A program made the position numbers and the translations under genes. From positions 58,120-122,119 of the forward strand of contig JAFRJJ010000090.1 of assembly GCA_017432325.1 (NCBI GenBank): DNA of 64,000 nt. The letters are read 5' to 3'. This stretch comes from Solobacterium sp. (lineage in GTDB: Bacteria > Bacillota_I > Bacilli_A > Erysipelotrichales > Erysipelotrichaceae). Below, piece by piece: positions 14,451 through 23,084 of this stretch (the stretch's first letter is position 1; every line of letters starts with the position of its first letter). A model generated the notes under the pieces. The model worked only from the letters and a program-made list of their open reading frames with translations, was not told the DNA's origin and searched no databases.

Positions 14451-16349
14451 ATGAGAAGACGAAGGTCTGCCGTCATGGGTGAAGATACCCGGAAGGTAGC
14501 CATCTACACCAGAAAATCTGTCATCACAAACAAAGGTGACAGTATCGGCGTTCAGATGAAACAGAGCGCTGATTATGCTATCAACCAGCTGAAGCTGCCG
14601 GAAGATTATGAATTCGAACAGTACAGTGACAAAGGTCTGAGCGGCTACTATGCCGATCGTCCCGATTTCCAGAGAATGCTGCATGATATTGATTCCGGCA
14701 AGATCCGAGCGGTTGCCTGCTACAAGCTGGATCGTATCAGCCGTAAAACATCAGATCTGATGAGACTGCTGGAATATCTGGAGAAGAATGATGTCATCCT
14801 TCTTGTCTGCTCCAATAACATCAACACACAGATCAGCACTTCCAAAATTATTATCCAGGTACTGGCGATCATTGCTGAATTTGAACGTGATATTCTGACG
14901 GAACGTATTCAGGATAACCTGATGGAGCTTTCAAAGGATGGGCGCTGGATGGGAGGTCAGACACCAACCGGATTTGACAAGCAGAGAGTCGCAACCGGCA
15001 GCGGGAAGAATAAAAGTGCTGTAAGTTTCCTTGTTCCAATTCCAGAGCAGCGAGAACAGGTTCAGATGATCTTCAAAAAGTTTCTGGAGACACGATCATA
15101 TAACCGGACATGTGCTTATATGAATGAGAACGGCTATGTTACAAAAAACGGCCTTCCATTCCGCTTACGCGCAATCAGCGATATCCTGCATAATCCGGTA
15201 TATTGCACAGCTGATCAGAATTCCTATCAATTCTTTCTTGATAACGGAGCCAATCTTGCGGGAAACGTTGAAGACTATGATGGAAAACATGCATTAAGCG
15301 GTTATAATAAGAACCAGCAGATAAAAGATGAACATGAAGACTCAACATTCTTCAATCCAAAGTTCACACAGCTCTCTTTCCGGAAACCGATTAATGAATG
15401 GATCATATCAGTTGGAAAGCATGAGCCTTTTATTTCTTCAGAAGACTGGATTGCCGCACAGGAACTGATGAAGGCAATCGAGGAGCAGCACAATCGTCCG
15501 CACCGTAAGACGAACGCTCTTCTCTCCGGCTTGATGATTTGCCCGAATTGCGGCAAAGTGCTGAATGTGGTTTCTGAATCTGGGCGCTGGACCAGAGGAA
15601 GACCTCGATTTAAGTACGTATGTCCTGCTCACAAGAAGAAGGAATGTGATTACCTGGCTGTGGACGGCGTGAAGCTGGATGATCAGGTGGTAAGACAGCT
15701 CGCTGATCTTGTGGATGATCAGAAGGAAACCTACTTCAAACTGATTGAAGCAAGGATCCGGGAACTGGCAAGATCAGATTCTTCTGAACGAGAATACCAG
15801 GATACCAGGAAAGAAATCGAAAAGCTCAAAGAGGATATCGCGGCTCAGATCCGAAATTTACGTGAAGCAGATGATGTCCTTAAGAAGTTCATCCAGGAAG
15901 ATGTGACAGCAATGTCCGCAGAACTCAGCCGGAAGGAAGCAGTTCTGCAAAAGCTTGAGGATGAACGCTATGACAATTCGCAGATTATCGAAGACCTCTC
16001 ACAGGTCAAGAAAAAACTGGCGGATTTCAAGGAATCATGGAAGACGGCAACACCGGAAGAACTCATGTCAATGGTCCGGGCGGTCGTTGAAAGAGTCTAC
16101 GTTGTCTATGAAGACGATGAACCTATTGCTCACATATTTTTGAAAGGTTGTATCAAGGAAGACTACACCAGCTTCTTTGATACAGCTGGTTACATACCTT
16201 TTACTGGCAATGGGGTATTAAAGGTCAATTTGTGTGTGATTCAGCACCATGAAAATGACGCAGAAGAAGAAATACACACACAAATGACGCAACCGGACAA
16301 GTATCGGGAACTGCATCCATACATATGCCGGTATCCAGCTCAGGGCTGA
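14451..16349 (+). CDS. Large serine recombinase (site-specific integrase)
   Basis: A 632-residue large serine recombinase. The resolvase domain (about 15-165) has the catalytic serine in YTRKSV (Ser23), YKLDRISRKTSDLMR and AEFERDILTERI. The recombinase domain follows (about 175-300), then a zinc ribbon with CPNC and a later cysteine pair in YVCPAHKKKECDY (about 363-400), and a long coiled coil (about 440-530). It catalyses att x att integration and excision. AAGGAGG nine bases upstream fixes the start. The last dozen codons read through the interrupted macrodomain gene, so the junction with host DNA lies inside this reading frame and its C-terminal residues are host-encoded. Confidence 0.92.
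   Translation: MRRRRSAVMGEDTRKVAIYTRKSVITNKGDSIGVQMKQSADYAINQLKLPEDYEFEQYSDKGLSGYYADRPDFQRMLHDIDSGKIRAVACYKLDRISRKTSDLMRLLEYLEKNDVILLVCSNNINTQISTSKIIIQVLAIIAEFERDILTERIQDNLMELSKDGRWMGGQTPTGFDKQRVATGSGKNKSAVSFLVPIPEQREQVQMIFKKFLETRSYNRTCAYMNENGYVTKNGLPFRLRAISDILHNPVYCTADQNSYQFFLDNGANLAGNVEDYDGKHALSGYNKNQQIKDEHEDSTFFNPKFTQLSFRKPINEWIISVGKHEPFISSEDWIAAQELMKAIEEQHNRPHRKTNALLSGLMICPNCGKVLNVVSESGRWTRGRPRFKYVCPAHKKKECDYLAVDGVKLDDQVVRQLADLVDDQKETYFKLIEARIRELARSDSSEREYQDTRKEIEKLKEDIAAQIRNLREADDVLKKFIQEDVTAMSAELSRKEAVLQKLEDERYDNSQIIEDLSQVKKKLADFKESWKTATPEELMSMVRAVVERVYVVYEDDEPIAHIFLKGCIKEDYTSFFDTAGYIPFTGNGVLKVNLCVIQHHENDAEEEIHTQMTQPDKYRELHPYICRYPAQG
16297..16314. other. Predicted right attachment junction of the defence element
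   Basis: Right of about 16306, frame 1 matches the middle of a zinc-type macrodomain (GNCIHTYAGIQLRAEC...); left of it the same frame hits a stop at 16285-16287 and shows no macrodomain similarity, while the recombinase frame is open. The crossover is therefore placed near 16300-16312. The left junction with the 5' half of the macrodomain gene is not in the window. Confidence 0.6.
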
Positions 16350-16749
16350 GTGTGACCGTCAGATGAATATGCTGCGGCTCCGCTATGGCAATGACTATGA
16401 ACAGCCGACGGCGATACCGATCATGACTGACGGCTATAACCTTCCCGCAAAGAAGGTGATCCATATCGTCGGACCGATCGTATCCGGAATACTGACAGAA
16501 GATCTTGAGCAGGATCTGGCTGACTGCTATCAGAATACACTGGACCTGTGTCTTGAAAACGGGATCCGGTCTGTCGCGTTCTGCTGTATCTCGACTGGTG
16601 TCTTCCGTTTCCCAAATCAGCGGGCAGCCCAAATCGCTGTGAGTACTGTTACGGACTGGCTGACAGAACACCCTGAAGGGATCGAACGGGTGATCTTCAA
16701 TGTTTTTATAGATGAGGATAAAGAATATTATGAACAGAAATTATACTGA
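16306..16749 (+). pseudogene. 3' fragment of a MacroD/zinc-type macrodomain hydrolase gene
   Basis: The frame from about 16306 encodes the C-terminal two thirds of a macrodomain of the type found beside SirTM: GNCIHTYAGIQLR, QPTAIPIMTDGYNLPAKKVIHIVGP, and CISTGVFRFPNQRAA. Such proteins remove ADP-ribose placed by SirTM. The N-terminal part with the NAAN loop and cysteine/histidine metal ligands is missing because the recombinase element is inserted here. An internal ATG at 16363 could start a truncated product, but it would lack the substrate pocket. The stop at 16747-16749 overlaps the start of the following sirtuin gene, so coupling between the two was probably lost or altered by the insertion. 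Confidence 0.82.
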
Positions 16750-17719
16750 ACTGCCCAACGGATATCTGGAGTCGATCAACAACGGCATCAACGGGGTACG
16801 TCAGTTCCGTGGCGGCATGACTGCGGGAAGACTTTCCCGGAAGGACGCGGTCGTCAGGCTGAAAAAACTGATCCGGACAGCTGATGCTGTCGTGATCGGA
16901 GCAGGTGCAGGACTTTCGACTTCTGCCGGATTCATTTATACAGGTGAGCGTTTTGAAAAGTGGTTCCCGGATTTCATCAGAGTCTACGGTATACCGGACA
17001 TGTATGCCGGAGGTTTCTACCCGTATCCTTCGAAAGAGATCTTCTGGGCATACTGGGCAAGGTATATCTATATCAACCGTTACCTTGATCCGCCGAAGCC
17101 TGTTTATGAAGACCTTCTTTCCCTAATAAAGGACAAAGACTATTTCGTGATCACAACGAATGTAGATCATTGTTTTCAGAAGGCGGGATTTGACAGAGAG
17201 CGTCTGTTCTATACGCAGGGTGATTACGGTCTTTTCCAGAGCACAGATCCCGGGAACCGGAAAACCTACAGCAATGAATCCTGGGTCATGCAGGCAATGG
17301 AAGCACAGGGGTTTGTCAGAAATGCAGAAGGACAGTTTGAAGCACCTGAAAACGGAACATTGAGCATGGAGATCCCGACAGAACTTCTGCCGGTTTGTCC
17401 TGATGACAGAACGGAGATGACGATGAACCTGCGCTCGGATGAATCGTTCGTAGAAGATGAAGGCTGGCAATATGCTTCTGCTGCGTACTATGAGTTCCTG
17501 AAAAGTCATGAACGCAAACATGTTCTTTTCCTGGAGATCGGTGTCGGTCTGAATACACCGATCATCATCAAATACCCGTTCTGGCAGATGACAAATGACA
17601 ACCCGAATGCTGTTTATGCATGCCTGAATTACAATGAGGCATACTGTCCGGTGCAGATCGTGAGACAGTCGATCTGTATCGACGGAGACAGCGGTGAAGT
17701 GATCAGGGAGATGCTGTAA
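16730..17719 (+). CDS. SirTM-type macrodomain-linked sirtuin (host copy)
   Basis: A 329-residue SirTM sirtuin with GAGAGLSTSAGF near residue 54, TTNVDHCF near 144 and YTQGDYG (glutamine replacing the classical catalytic histidine). These enzymes mono-ADP-ribosylate a lipoyl-carrier protein and pair with the macrodomain hydrolase encoded just upstream, which is here cut by the mobile element. The start at 16730 has GATGAGGA upstream and overlaps the macrodomain stop by 20 bases. The resulting imbalance (writer intact, eraser broken) is notable. It is about 60% identical by eye to the copy at 9200-10207, so the two are old paralogues. Confidence 0.9.
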   Translation: MNRNYTELPNGYLESINNGINGVRQFRGGMTAGRLSRKDAVVRLKKLIRTADAVVIGAGAGLSTSAGFIYTGERFEKWFPDFIRVYGIPDMYAGGFYPYPSKEIFWAYWARYIYINRYLDPPKPVYEDLLSLIKDKDYFVITTNVDHCFQKAGFDRERLFYTQGDYGLFQSTDPGNRKTYSNESWVMQAMEAQGFVRNAEGQFEAPENGTLSMEIPTELLPVCPDDRTEMTMNLRSDESFVEDEGWQYASAAYYEFLKSHERKHVLFLEIGVGLNTPIIIKYPFWQMTNDNPNAVYACLNYNEAYCPVQIVRQSICIDGDSGEVIREML

Positions 17720-17759
17720 CAGACAGAGATAAAAATGTTTGTCTGTGAAAGAGGTTAGT

Positions 17760-18296
17760 ATGTCATATCAGAAAACAAGCAAATATATCAGCCTGATCCT
17801 CAGGCATCAACCCGAGGTCATCGGGATCACGCTGGATGAACATGGCTGGGCGGATACTGACGCGTTGATCGAAGGCGTGAACAGGACGTATCCGCTGACC
17901 ATGGAGATCCTGGAAGAAATCGTTCGTACGGATGAAAAACAGCGTTATTCATTCAATGAAGACCATACAAGGATCAGGGCAAACCAGGGACACTCGATTC
18001 CCGTAGATGTGGAACTGCAGGAAGCGGAACCCCCGGAAATCCTGTATCACGGTACAGGAGAGAAATATACCGTGTCGATCGATCAGGAGGGACTGATTCC
18101 GAAATCCAGGCTGTATGTGCATCTCTCGAAAGATCAGGAGACTGCCGTGCGCGTCGGACAGAGACACGGGAAGCCTGCTGTGTATATGATCGATGCGGGA
18201 AGCATGTACCGGGACGGTCATCCGTTTTTCCTGTCTGCCAACGGGATATGGCTGGTAAAAAAAGTTCCTGTACAGTATCTGTACAGGATCAGATAG
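17760..18296 (+). CDS. kptA: RNA 2'-phosphotransferase, KptA/Tpt1 family
   Basis: A 178-residue KptA/Tpt1 protein: YISLILRHQPEVIGITLDEHGW (7-28) opens the winged-helix lobe with the catalytic Arg-His pair, and YHGTGEKY, VHLSKDQETAVRVGQRHGKP and FFLSANGIWLVKKVP are the NAD+-binding lobe. The enzyme transfers an internal RNA 2'-phosphate to NAD+ and releases ADP-ribose 1'',2''-cyclic phosphate; bacterial members can also ADP-ribosylate nucleic-acid ends. GAAAGAGG before ATG 17760 decides the start against TTG 17739. It lies 40 bases after the sirtuin gene and likely shares its transcript. Confidence 0.92.
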   Translation: MSYQKTSKYISLILRHQPEVIGITLDEHGWADTDALIEGVNRTYPLTMEILEEIVRTDEKQRYSFNEDHTRIRANQGHSIPVDVELQEAEPPEILYHGTGEKYTVSIDQEGLIPKSRLYVHLSKDQETAVRVGQRHGKPAVYMIDAGSMYRDGHPFFLSANGIWLVKKVPVQYLYRIR

Positions 18297-18312
18297 TTAT
18301 CTGTATTTTTTG
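18267..18312. terminator. Convergent terminator region kptA / yitT
   Basis: CCTGTAC (18267-18273) pairs with GTACAGG (18281-18287), still inside the kptA 3' end; then CAGATA/TATCTG (18290-18303) is followed by TATTTTTT. The second hairpin overlaps the stop codons of both convergent genes. Confidence 0.5.
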
Positions 18313-19151
18313 TTCAGTGTGAATCCGCGTCCTGATACTTCCGTGACCTTGGATACAACCATAAAGGAATAGGGATCGATGTCATGGATCAGCTGTTCCA
18401 GATGGGGAAGCTCACGGTTCGAAACAACGGAAACAACGATGTCCGTATCAGTTTCACTGTAGCCGCCGCGTGCCTTTATCAGTGTTACACCACGGTCCAT
18501 TTGATGGAGGATCGCCCGGCGGATCTGATCATGCTGTTCACTGACAACACGCACTTCTGTTTTGGAAGTTCCCATGACAAGCAGATGATCAAGCGTCAGC
18601 GAATAGATGAGGACATTGATGATTCCGTACAGTACAGATTCTGCGGGCAGGAACAATGCCTGCAGAAGCAGGATCAGGCAGTCAAATACATACAGGGAAA
18701 CAGACACAGGAATATTGTACAGCTTCTGCAGTACCAATGGAGGAATATCCATTCCGCCTGTCGAAGCTCCCTGTCTGATCACGATCGCCAGAGAAGCACC
18801 GATACCAAGTCCCGTGTAGACGGTGCATAACAGGGGATTATCCGTTAAAACAACGCCATCGAATACTCTTTGGAAAAAGGAGAGGGCAAGCGGATATGTC
18901 AGTGAACTGAGAACTGTCGTCAGGGCAAATGTTTTCCCCAGGATCATCCAGCCGGTTCCAAGCATCACCAGATTGAATATCAGTACAAAGCCGGACATGG
19001 AAACCGGAATAAGATGGCGTACAGCAAGGGCTATGCCTGTCGTTCCGCCTGTCGCAAGATCTGCCGGCAGCAGGAACAGCACAACAGTCAGCGCATACAG
19101 GGCAGTTCCCAGTATGACCAGGAGCAGATAACGGTATATGTTTTTCTGCAT
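18297..19151 (-). CDS. YitT family membrane protein
   Basis: A 284-residue protein with five or six membrane helices in the first ~195 residues (GTTGIALAVRHLIPVSMSGFVLIFNL, RQGASTGGMDIPPLVLQK) and a soluble C-terminal DUF2179 domain (about 200-284, TKTEVRVVSEQHDQIRRAIL, GVTLIKARGGYSETD). This is the YitT/DUF161 plus DUF2179 layout, common in Bacillota; the transported substrate is not established. The gene converges on kptA and is divergent from the MATE gene. Confidence 0.88.
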   Translation of the reverse strand: MQKNIYRYLLLVILGTALYALTVVLFLLPADLATGGTTGIALAVRHLIPVSMSGFVLIFNLVMLGTGWMILGKTFALTTVLSSLTYPLALSFFQRVFDGVVLTDNPLLCTVYTGLGIGASLAIVIRQGASTGGMDIPPLVLQKLYNIPVSVSLYVFDCLILLLQALFLPAESVLYGIINVLIYSLTLDHLLVMGTSKTEVRVVSEQHDQIRRAILHQMDRGVTLIKARGGYSETDTDIVVSVVSNRELPHLEQLIHDIDPYSFMVVSKVTEVSGRGFTLNKKYR

Positions 19152-19170
19152 AATGACCTCCCATAAAAAA

Positions 19171-19195
19171 CGTGTACGGTTTTTCCCTGTACACG
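19171..19195. promoter_or_regulatory. Inverted repeat in the yitT-MATE divergent region
   Basis: CGTGTAC (19171-19177) and GTACACG (19189-19195) form a perfect 7-base inverted repeat with an 11-base spacer, 20 bases upstream of the yitT start. It is either an operator or a leader hairpin of yitT. Confidence 0.4.
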
Positions 19196-19382
19196 TGGAT
19201 CGAAGCTTTCGCTTAATACAACAGCAATTATAAACATATTTGCTCTTTTTTGCGATATTTCTGCAGATTTGTTATCTGATTCTGCGAAAAATTCGTTAAA
19301 AACGAAATGATGCAGGAAGATAGTTATATTAAAGTGCATATTTCACATATATAATTGCTGTGTTGAAAAGGAGTGTGTATAA

Positions 19383-20738
19383 ATGAGCCAGCAGAAAAAA
19401 GGCGGGGGAGTCGATCTCCTGCATGGTCCTATTCTCAAAGCATTGATACTGTTCATGATACCTGTCATGATCTCAAATATCTTCCAGCAGCTCTACAATG
19501 CCGTAGATACCGCGATCGTCGGAAACTATCTCGGTGAAAACTCACTTGCGGCGATCGGTGCCTGCGCTTCGATCTTTGATATGATGGTCGGCTTCTGCAA
19601 CAGCCTCGGCCAGGGATTCTCGATCGTTTGCGGAAGAAGCTTCGGATCAGGTGATGCGGAACGCATGAAGAAATCAGTTGCCGGAGCGATCAAGATCGGT
19701 CTTGCGACATGCGTCGTACTGACACTGCTGTCGATCGTCGGACTCAAGCCGCTGCTTGAGCTGATCAATACGCCGGCAGAGATCATCAATGAATCACTAG
19801 CATATATCAGAGTGATCGGTCTCGGACTTGTTGTTATGTTCACGTACAACATGTGCTCGGCAATGCTGAGAGCGATCGGCAACAGCATCATGCCGCTGGT
19901 ATTTCTGATCATTTCCTCACTGCTGAACATCGTTCTGGACATCATGTTCATTACGGTATTCCATTGGGGTGTTGTCGGGGCAGCCGTAGCGACAGTCATT
20001 GCCCAGGGTGTTTCCGTGGTACTGTGCCTGATCTATATCTACAACTACACGAAAGTCCTTGTACCGCAGCTTCAGCACTTCAGACATGAGAGCGCATTGA
20101 TGAAGGATCTTGCCGGTCAGGGATATTCCATGGCTGTTATGGGTTCGATCGTATCGGTCGGTTCGATCATCCTGCAGTCAGGCATCAACAGCCTCGGCAC
20201 GGAGATCATTGCCGGTCATGTTGCCGCAAGAAAGATCTATATGCTGTGCAACCTGCCGTTCATATCCATGGGTATTGCCATATCCGCATTTATTGCTCAG
20301 AACAGGGGCGCGAATCAGGGACAGCGTATCCTCAAGGCAATGCGTTCTGCATATATGTATGACTTCATCATGGCAGCTGTGATCACAGCCATCCTCTGGG
20401 TCAGTGCACCGACGCTTGTCAGGCTGATCACCGGTTCCGTGAATCCTGTGATCATCGGAAACGGTACGAAATACCTCCGTATCGTCGGTCCGTTCTATGC
20501 AGTGTTAGGCGTCCTCATGCAGACAAGATTTGCCCTGCAGGGTGTCGGTTCCAAGATCATGCCGCTGTTCTCAAGCATTATTGAGTTCATCGGAAAGATC
20601 CTGTTTGTCATCCTGCTGATCCCGAGATTCCAGTACAACGCTGTTGTATGGTGTGAGCCGATCATCTGGTGCTTCATGACCGTATACCTGCTGTACGCAT
20701 TCTTCACGAATCCGTACATCAAGAGCATCGAACGCTGA
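19383..20738 (+). CDS. MATE family efflux transporter
   Basis: A 451-residue protein with 12 predicted helices in two homologous halves. IFQQLYNAVDTAIVGNYLG near residue 36 and the second-half IILQSGINSLGTEIIAGHVAARKIY are typical of the MATE (NorM/DinF-related) branch found in Bacillota. It exports cationic drugs or metabolites in exchange for Na+ or H+; the substrate cannot be read from sequence. AAAAGGAG precedes the start. It stands alone between the divergent yitT and a terminator. Confidence 0.92.
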   Translation: MSQQKKGGGVDLLHGPILKALILFMIPVMISNIFQQLYNAVDTAIVGNYLGENSLAAIGACASIFDMMVGFCNSLGQGFSIVCGRSFGSGDAERMKKSVAGAIKIGLATCVVLTLLSIVGLKPLLELINTPAEIINESLAYIRVIGLGLVVMFTYNMCSAMLRAIGNSIMPLVFLIISSLLNIVLDIMFITVFHWGVVGAAVATVIAQGVSVVLCLIYIYNYTKVLVPQLQHFRHESALMKDLAGQGYSMAVMGSIVSVGSIILQSGINSLGTEIIAGHVAARKIYMLCNLPFISMGIAISAFIAQNRGANQGQRILKAMRSAYMYDFIMAAVITAILWVSAPTLVRLITGSVNPVIIGNGTKYLRIVGPFYAVLGVLMQTRFALQGVGSKIMPLFSSIIEFIGKILFVILLIPRFQYNAVVWCEPIIWCFMTVYLLYAFFTNPYIKSIER

Positions 20739-20753
20739 GAATATTAATGAAAG

Positions 20754-20783
20754 ACGTACATGTCCAAAGCATGTGCGTTTTTA
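20754..20783 (+). terminator. Terminator after the MATE gene
   Basis: ACGTACATG (20754-20762) pairs with CATGTGCGT (20770-20778) with one G-T pair, followed by TTTTT. Confidence 0.75.
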
Positions 20784-20899
20784 TGTGGAACAGCATATCA
20801 GAACTTGCCTGACCGGGAAATATCCGATATTGTGATTGATAGACAGCATCTTTATTCTCTTATACAAACTGTAAAGAGTATATCTTTTAAGGTGAACGG

Positions 20900-21307
20900 A
20901 TGAATATTGAAAATCTTGAGAAATGGCATTTTGAAATGACTGAGAAAGCCTGTAATGATCTGCTGGATCTTGTGCTGCAGAGGAAAAAGAAGGCAACATC
21001 CAGCAGCGCAGCCGCATTTCAGATCAAAGGAGAGGAAATACCCGAAGAAGGCAGTTTTAGCGTGATCACCGACTGGGACGGGAATCCGCGCTGCGTGGTC
21101 AGGACTGTGAGAGTCCGCAGGATCCCATACAACGAGATCGGTTTTGATACCGCCGTGCTGGAAGGTGAAGATGAATCAATTGAGTCCTGGAGAGAAAACC
21201 ATGAGAAATTCTTCAGGGCAGAAGGTAAGGAACTGGGCTATACCTTTACGGAAGACATGGACGTCATCTTCGAAGAATTTGAAGTCGTCGAAATCATAGA
21301 TCAGTGA
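20900..21307 (+). CDS. ASCH domain protein
   Basis: A 135-residue protein with the ASCH fold signature: FSVITDWDGNPRCVVRTVRVRRIPYNEI (about 53-80), then ESWRENHEKFFRAEGKELG and a C-terminal EFEVVEI strand. ASCH domains are small beta barrels related to PUA and thought to bind RNA; some members hydrolyse modified cytidines. AAGGTGAACGG precedes the ATG. It is followed 43 bases later by the TraX-like gene on the same strand. Confidence 0.82.
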   Translation: MNIENLEKWHFEMTEKACNDLLDLVLQRKKKATSSSAAAFQIKGEEIPEEGSFSVITDWDGNPRCVVRTVRVRRIPYNEIGFDTAVLEGEDESIESWRENHEKFFRAEGKELGYTFTEDMDVIFEEFEVVEIIDQ

Positions 21308-21350
21308 TCATACAACAGTGAACTGCTGACATATGCGGGGGAAGAGGATT

Positions 21351-22076
21351 GTGGAAAATTACCGTTTTATTGAACTTGTGAAAAAATACCAGATACTTGA
21401 CGGGACCATGATGAAAATAATAGCCATGATCAGTATGGTCTTTGATCATACGGGCGACATATTTATGCCCGGCGTCATGTGGCCGCGAATGATCGGCAGG
21501 CTTGCCATGCCTCTTTTTTCCTTCTGCATTACGGAGGGATATGCGCATACGCATGACCGGAAGAAATACCTGCTCCGGATCGGCATCTTCGCCCTGATCA
21601 GTGAGATCCCGTTTGATCTGGCATTTGAAGGAAAGATCGGTTTTGGACACCAGAATATCATGCTGACATATTTTCTCTCGATTATAGGACTGATGCTGTA
21701 TGACCGGATACGGGGAACAGAAGATCCCGAGGCTGAGCATATTCCTGCATGGAAAACCATATTGGGTGTGCTTGCTGTCATGGGGATCGCTGTACTGTCA
21801 CTGCTGCTGCGCGCTGATTACACATTGTTTGTGGTCATTTCTGTTTTACTGTTTTATGCGCTCCGCAGGAAACATCCGCTGATCCGCAGCGGAGCAGGCG
21901 TCGCATTCCTGGCGCTTACCAGAACGATTGGTTATTACTGTACGACAGGACTCAGCCTGATCCCTCTGGCCATGTATAACGGAAAAAGAGGGAAGGGACT
22001 GAAATGGCTGTTTTACGTGTTTTATCCGGGACATCTGCTCATGCTGGCACTGATCAGATCTATCCTTCATGTCTGA
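21351..22076 (+). CDS. TraX family membrane protein
   Basis: A 241-residue polytopic membrane protein. MKIIAMISMVFDHTGDIFMPG, RMIGRLAMPLFSFCITEGYAHTHDRKKYLLRIGIFALISEIPFDLAF matches the TraX family, named after a pilin N-acetyltransferase of F-type plasmids but common in Bacillota chromosomes as a probable acyltransferase. The GTG start at 21351 is preferred because GGGGAAGAGG stands just ahead; the ATG at 21333 has no ribosome site. No conjugation genes are nearby, so a conjugative role is not implied. Confidence 0.85.
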   Translation: MENYRFIELVKKYQILDGTMMKIIAMISMVFDHTGDIFMPGVMWPRMIGRLAMPLFSFCITEGYAHTHDRKKYLLRIGIFALISEIPFDLAFEGKIGFGHQNIMLTYFLSIIGLMLYDRIRGTEDPEAEHIPAWKTILGVLAVMGIAVLSLLLRADYTLFVVISVLLFYALRRKHPLIRSGAGVAFLALTRTIGYYCTTGLSLIPLAMYNGKRGKGLKWLFYVFYPGHLLMLALIRSILHV

Positions 22077-22317
22077 TCATACAGTCAGTCAGATGCTCTG
22101 CAGCTTCATCCACATTGATCTTTTATCAGTCTATGTATCAGATAGGAACCGTAGTGAAGTGTTCAGACAGGGGGCTGACAACTGTCAATTTTCGGGTGAA
22201 TGTACAGATCGGTTTGATGAAAACTTCCATATCTGAGTACAAAATAACAATTTAAAAAGTTAAATAAATGAGTGACAATAATTCAGGGAACCATTCATGG
22301 TTTCAAGGAGAAATAAA

Positions 22318-22953
22318 ATGTCCAAACAATACAGTCAGATTCGTCAGCTGACTCTGGCGGCATTCTTTATCGCGATACAGGTGATCATGACAGTGATGCA
22401 GATCGGTTACATTCCGATAGGACCGATCAATGTCACGACGATGCATATTCCGGTAATTCTCTGCGGACTGTTTCTCGGACCTGCATATGGAGCACTGGCA
22501 GGATTTGTGTTTGGCCTGACTTCCATGCTGAGGGCGACCTTTGTACCGGGAATTACTTCATTCATTTTCTCTCCGTTTATTACGGTAGGCGGTATCTCAG
22601 GCAATTTCTGGTCACTCGTCATAGCGTTTGTACCGAGGATCCTGCTGGGCTATATGTCCGCAAAACTGTTCCGTATCCTGCGTAAAAGAGGTGTACAGGA
22701 CCTTGTGTCCTGCGCCATCACAGCAGCGCTCAGCACCATCACACATACACTGCTTGTCATGGGAATGATCGGCCTGTTCTTCGGACCGTCCTACGCGAAA
22801 GCACTTGGTGTGGACATCAGTGCACTGACAGGCATCATTATGGGAGTGATCACCAGCAACGGTATTCTCGAAACGATCGCTGCAGCGATCATCGTTCCTG
22901 CGCTGGACAAGGCACTGTATCCGACGATCAGAAGAATGAGACTTGGAGAATGA
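22318..22953 (+). CDS. ECF transporter S component (vitamin uptake, substrate unassigned)
   Basis: A 211-residue membrane protein with six helices. IGPINVTTMHIPVILCGLFLGPAYGALAGFVFGLTSMLRATF is the characteristic core of ECF S components, most like those annotated PanT/CD3073-type. It would take up a vitamin or precursor (pantothenate is a guess) with a shared ECF energising module encoded elsewhere. AAGGAG before ATG 22318 decides the start. The hairpin GGAACCA-ttca-TGGTTTC just upstream of the ribosome site (about 22288-22306) could influence translation. A strong terminator follows. Confidence 0.85.
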   Translation: MSKQYSQIRQLTLAAFFIAIQVIMTVMQIGYIPIGPINVTTMHIPVILCGLFLGPAYGALAGFVFGLTSMLRATFVPGITSFIFSPFITVGGISGNFWSLVIAFVPRILLGYMSAKLFRILRKRGVQDLVSCAITAALSTITHTLLVMGMIGLFFGPSYAKALGVDISALTGIIMGVITSNGILETIAAAIIVPALDKALYPTIRRMRLGE

Positions 22954-22959
22954 TCCATG

Positions 22960-22990
22960 ACATGGACTGCATGGTCCATGTTTTTCTTTT
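22960..22990 (+). terminator. Terminator after the ECF S component gene
   Basis: CATGGAC (22961-22967) pairs with GTCCATG (22974-22980), followed by TTTTTCTTTT. Confidence 0.85.
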
Positions 22991-23009
22991 CTCCTGCAGG
23001 ACAGAAAAC

Positions 23010-23073
23010 AAAAAGCCGGAAGGGATCCTGAAAGACTCAGACAGTCATTCAATGGATCTGTGACCGGCTTTTA
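23010..23073 (-). terminator. Terminator of the M20 peptidase operon
   Basis: AAAAGCCGG (23011-23019) is complementary to CCGGCTTTT (23064-23072) with a long loop; read on the minus strand the stem is followed by a T run. It closes the three-gene minus-strand operon. Confidence 0.6.
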
Positions 23074-23084
23074 CCGTATCGCGA

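Noticed and set aside
16363..16749. Intact small macrodomain gene
   Set aside because: The same frame continues upstream of this ATG with macrodomain sequence, and the N-terminal ligand loop is missing, so it is a fragment.
9200..17719. Recent duplication of SirTM
   Set aside because: The two proteins differ at about 40% of positions by eye, too diverged for a recent copy.
21351..22076. TraX as evidence of a conjugative element
   Set aside because: No relaxase, coupling protein or type IV secretion genes lie nearby, and TraX-like proteins are common on chromosomes.
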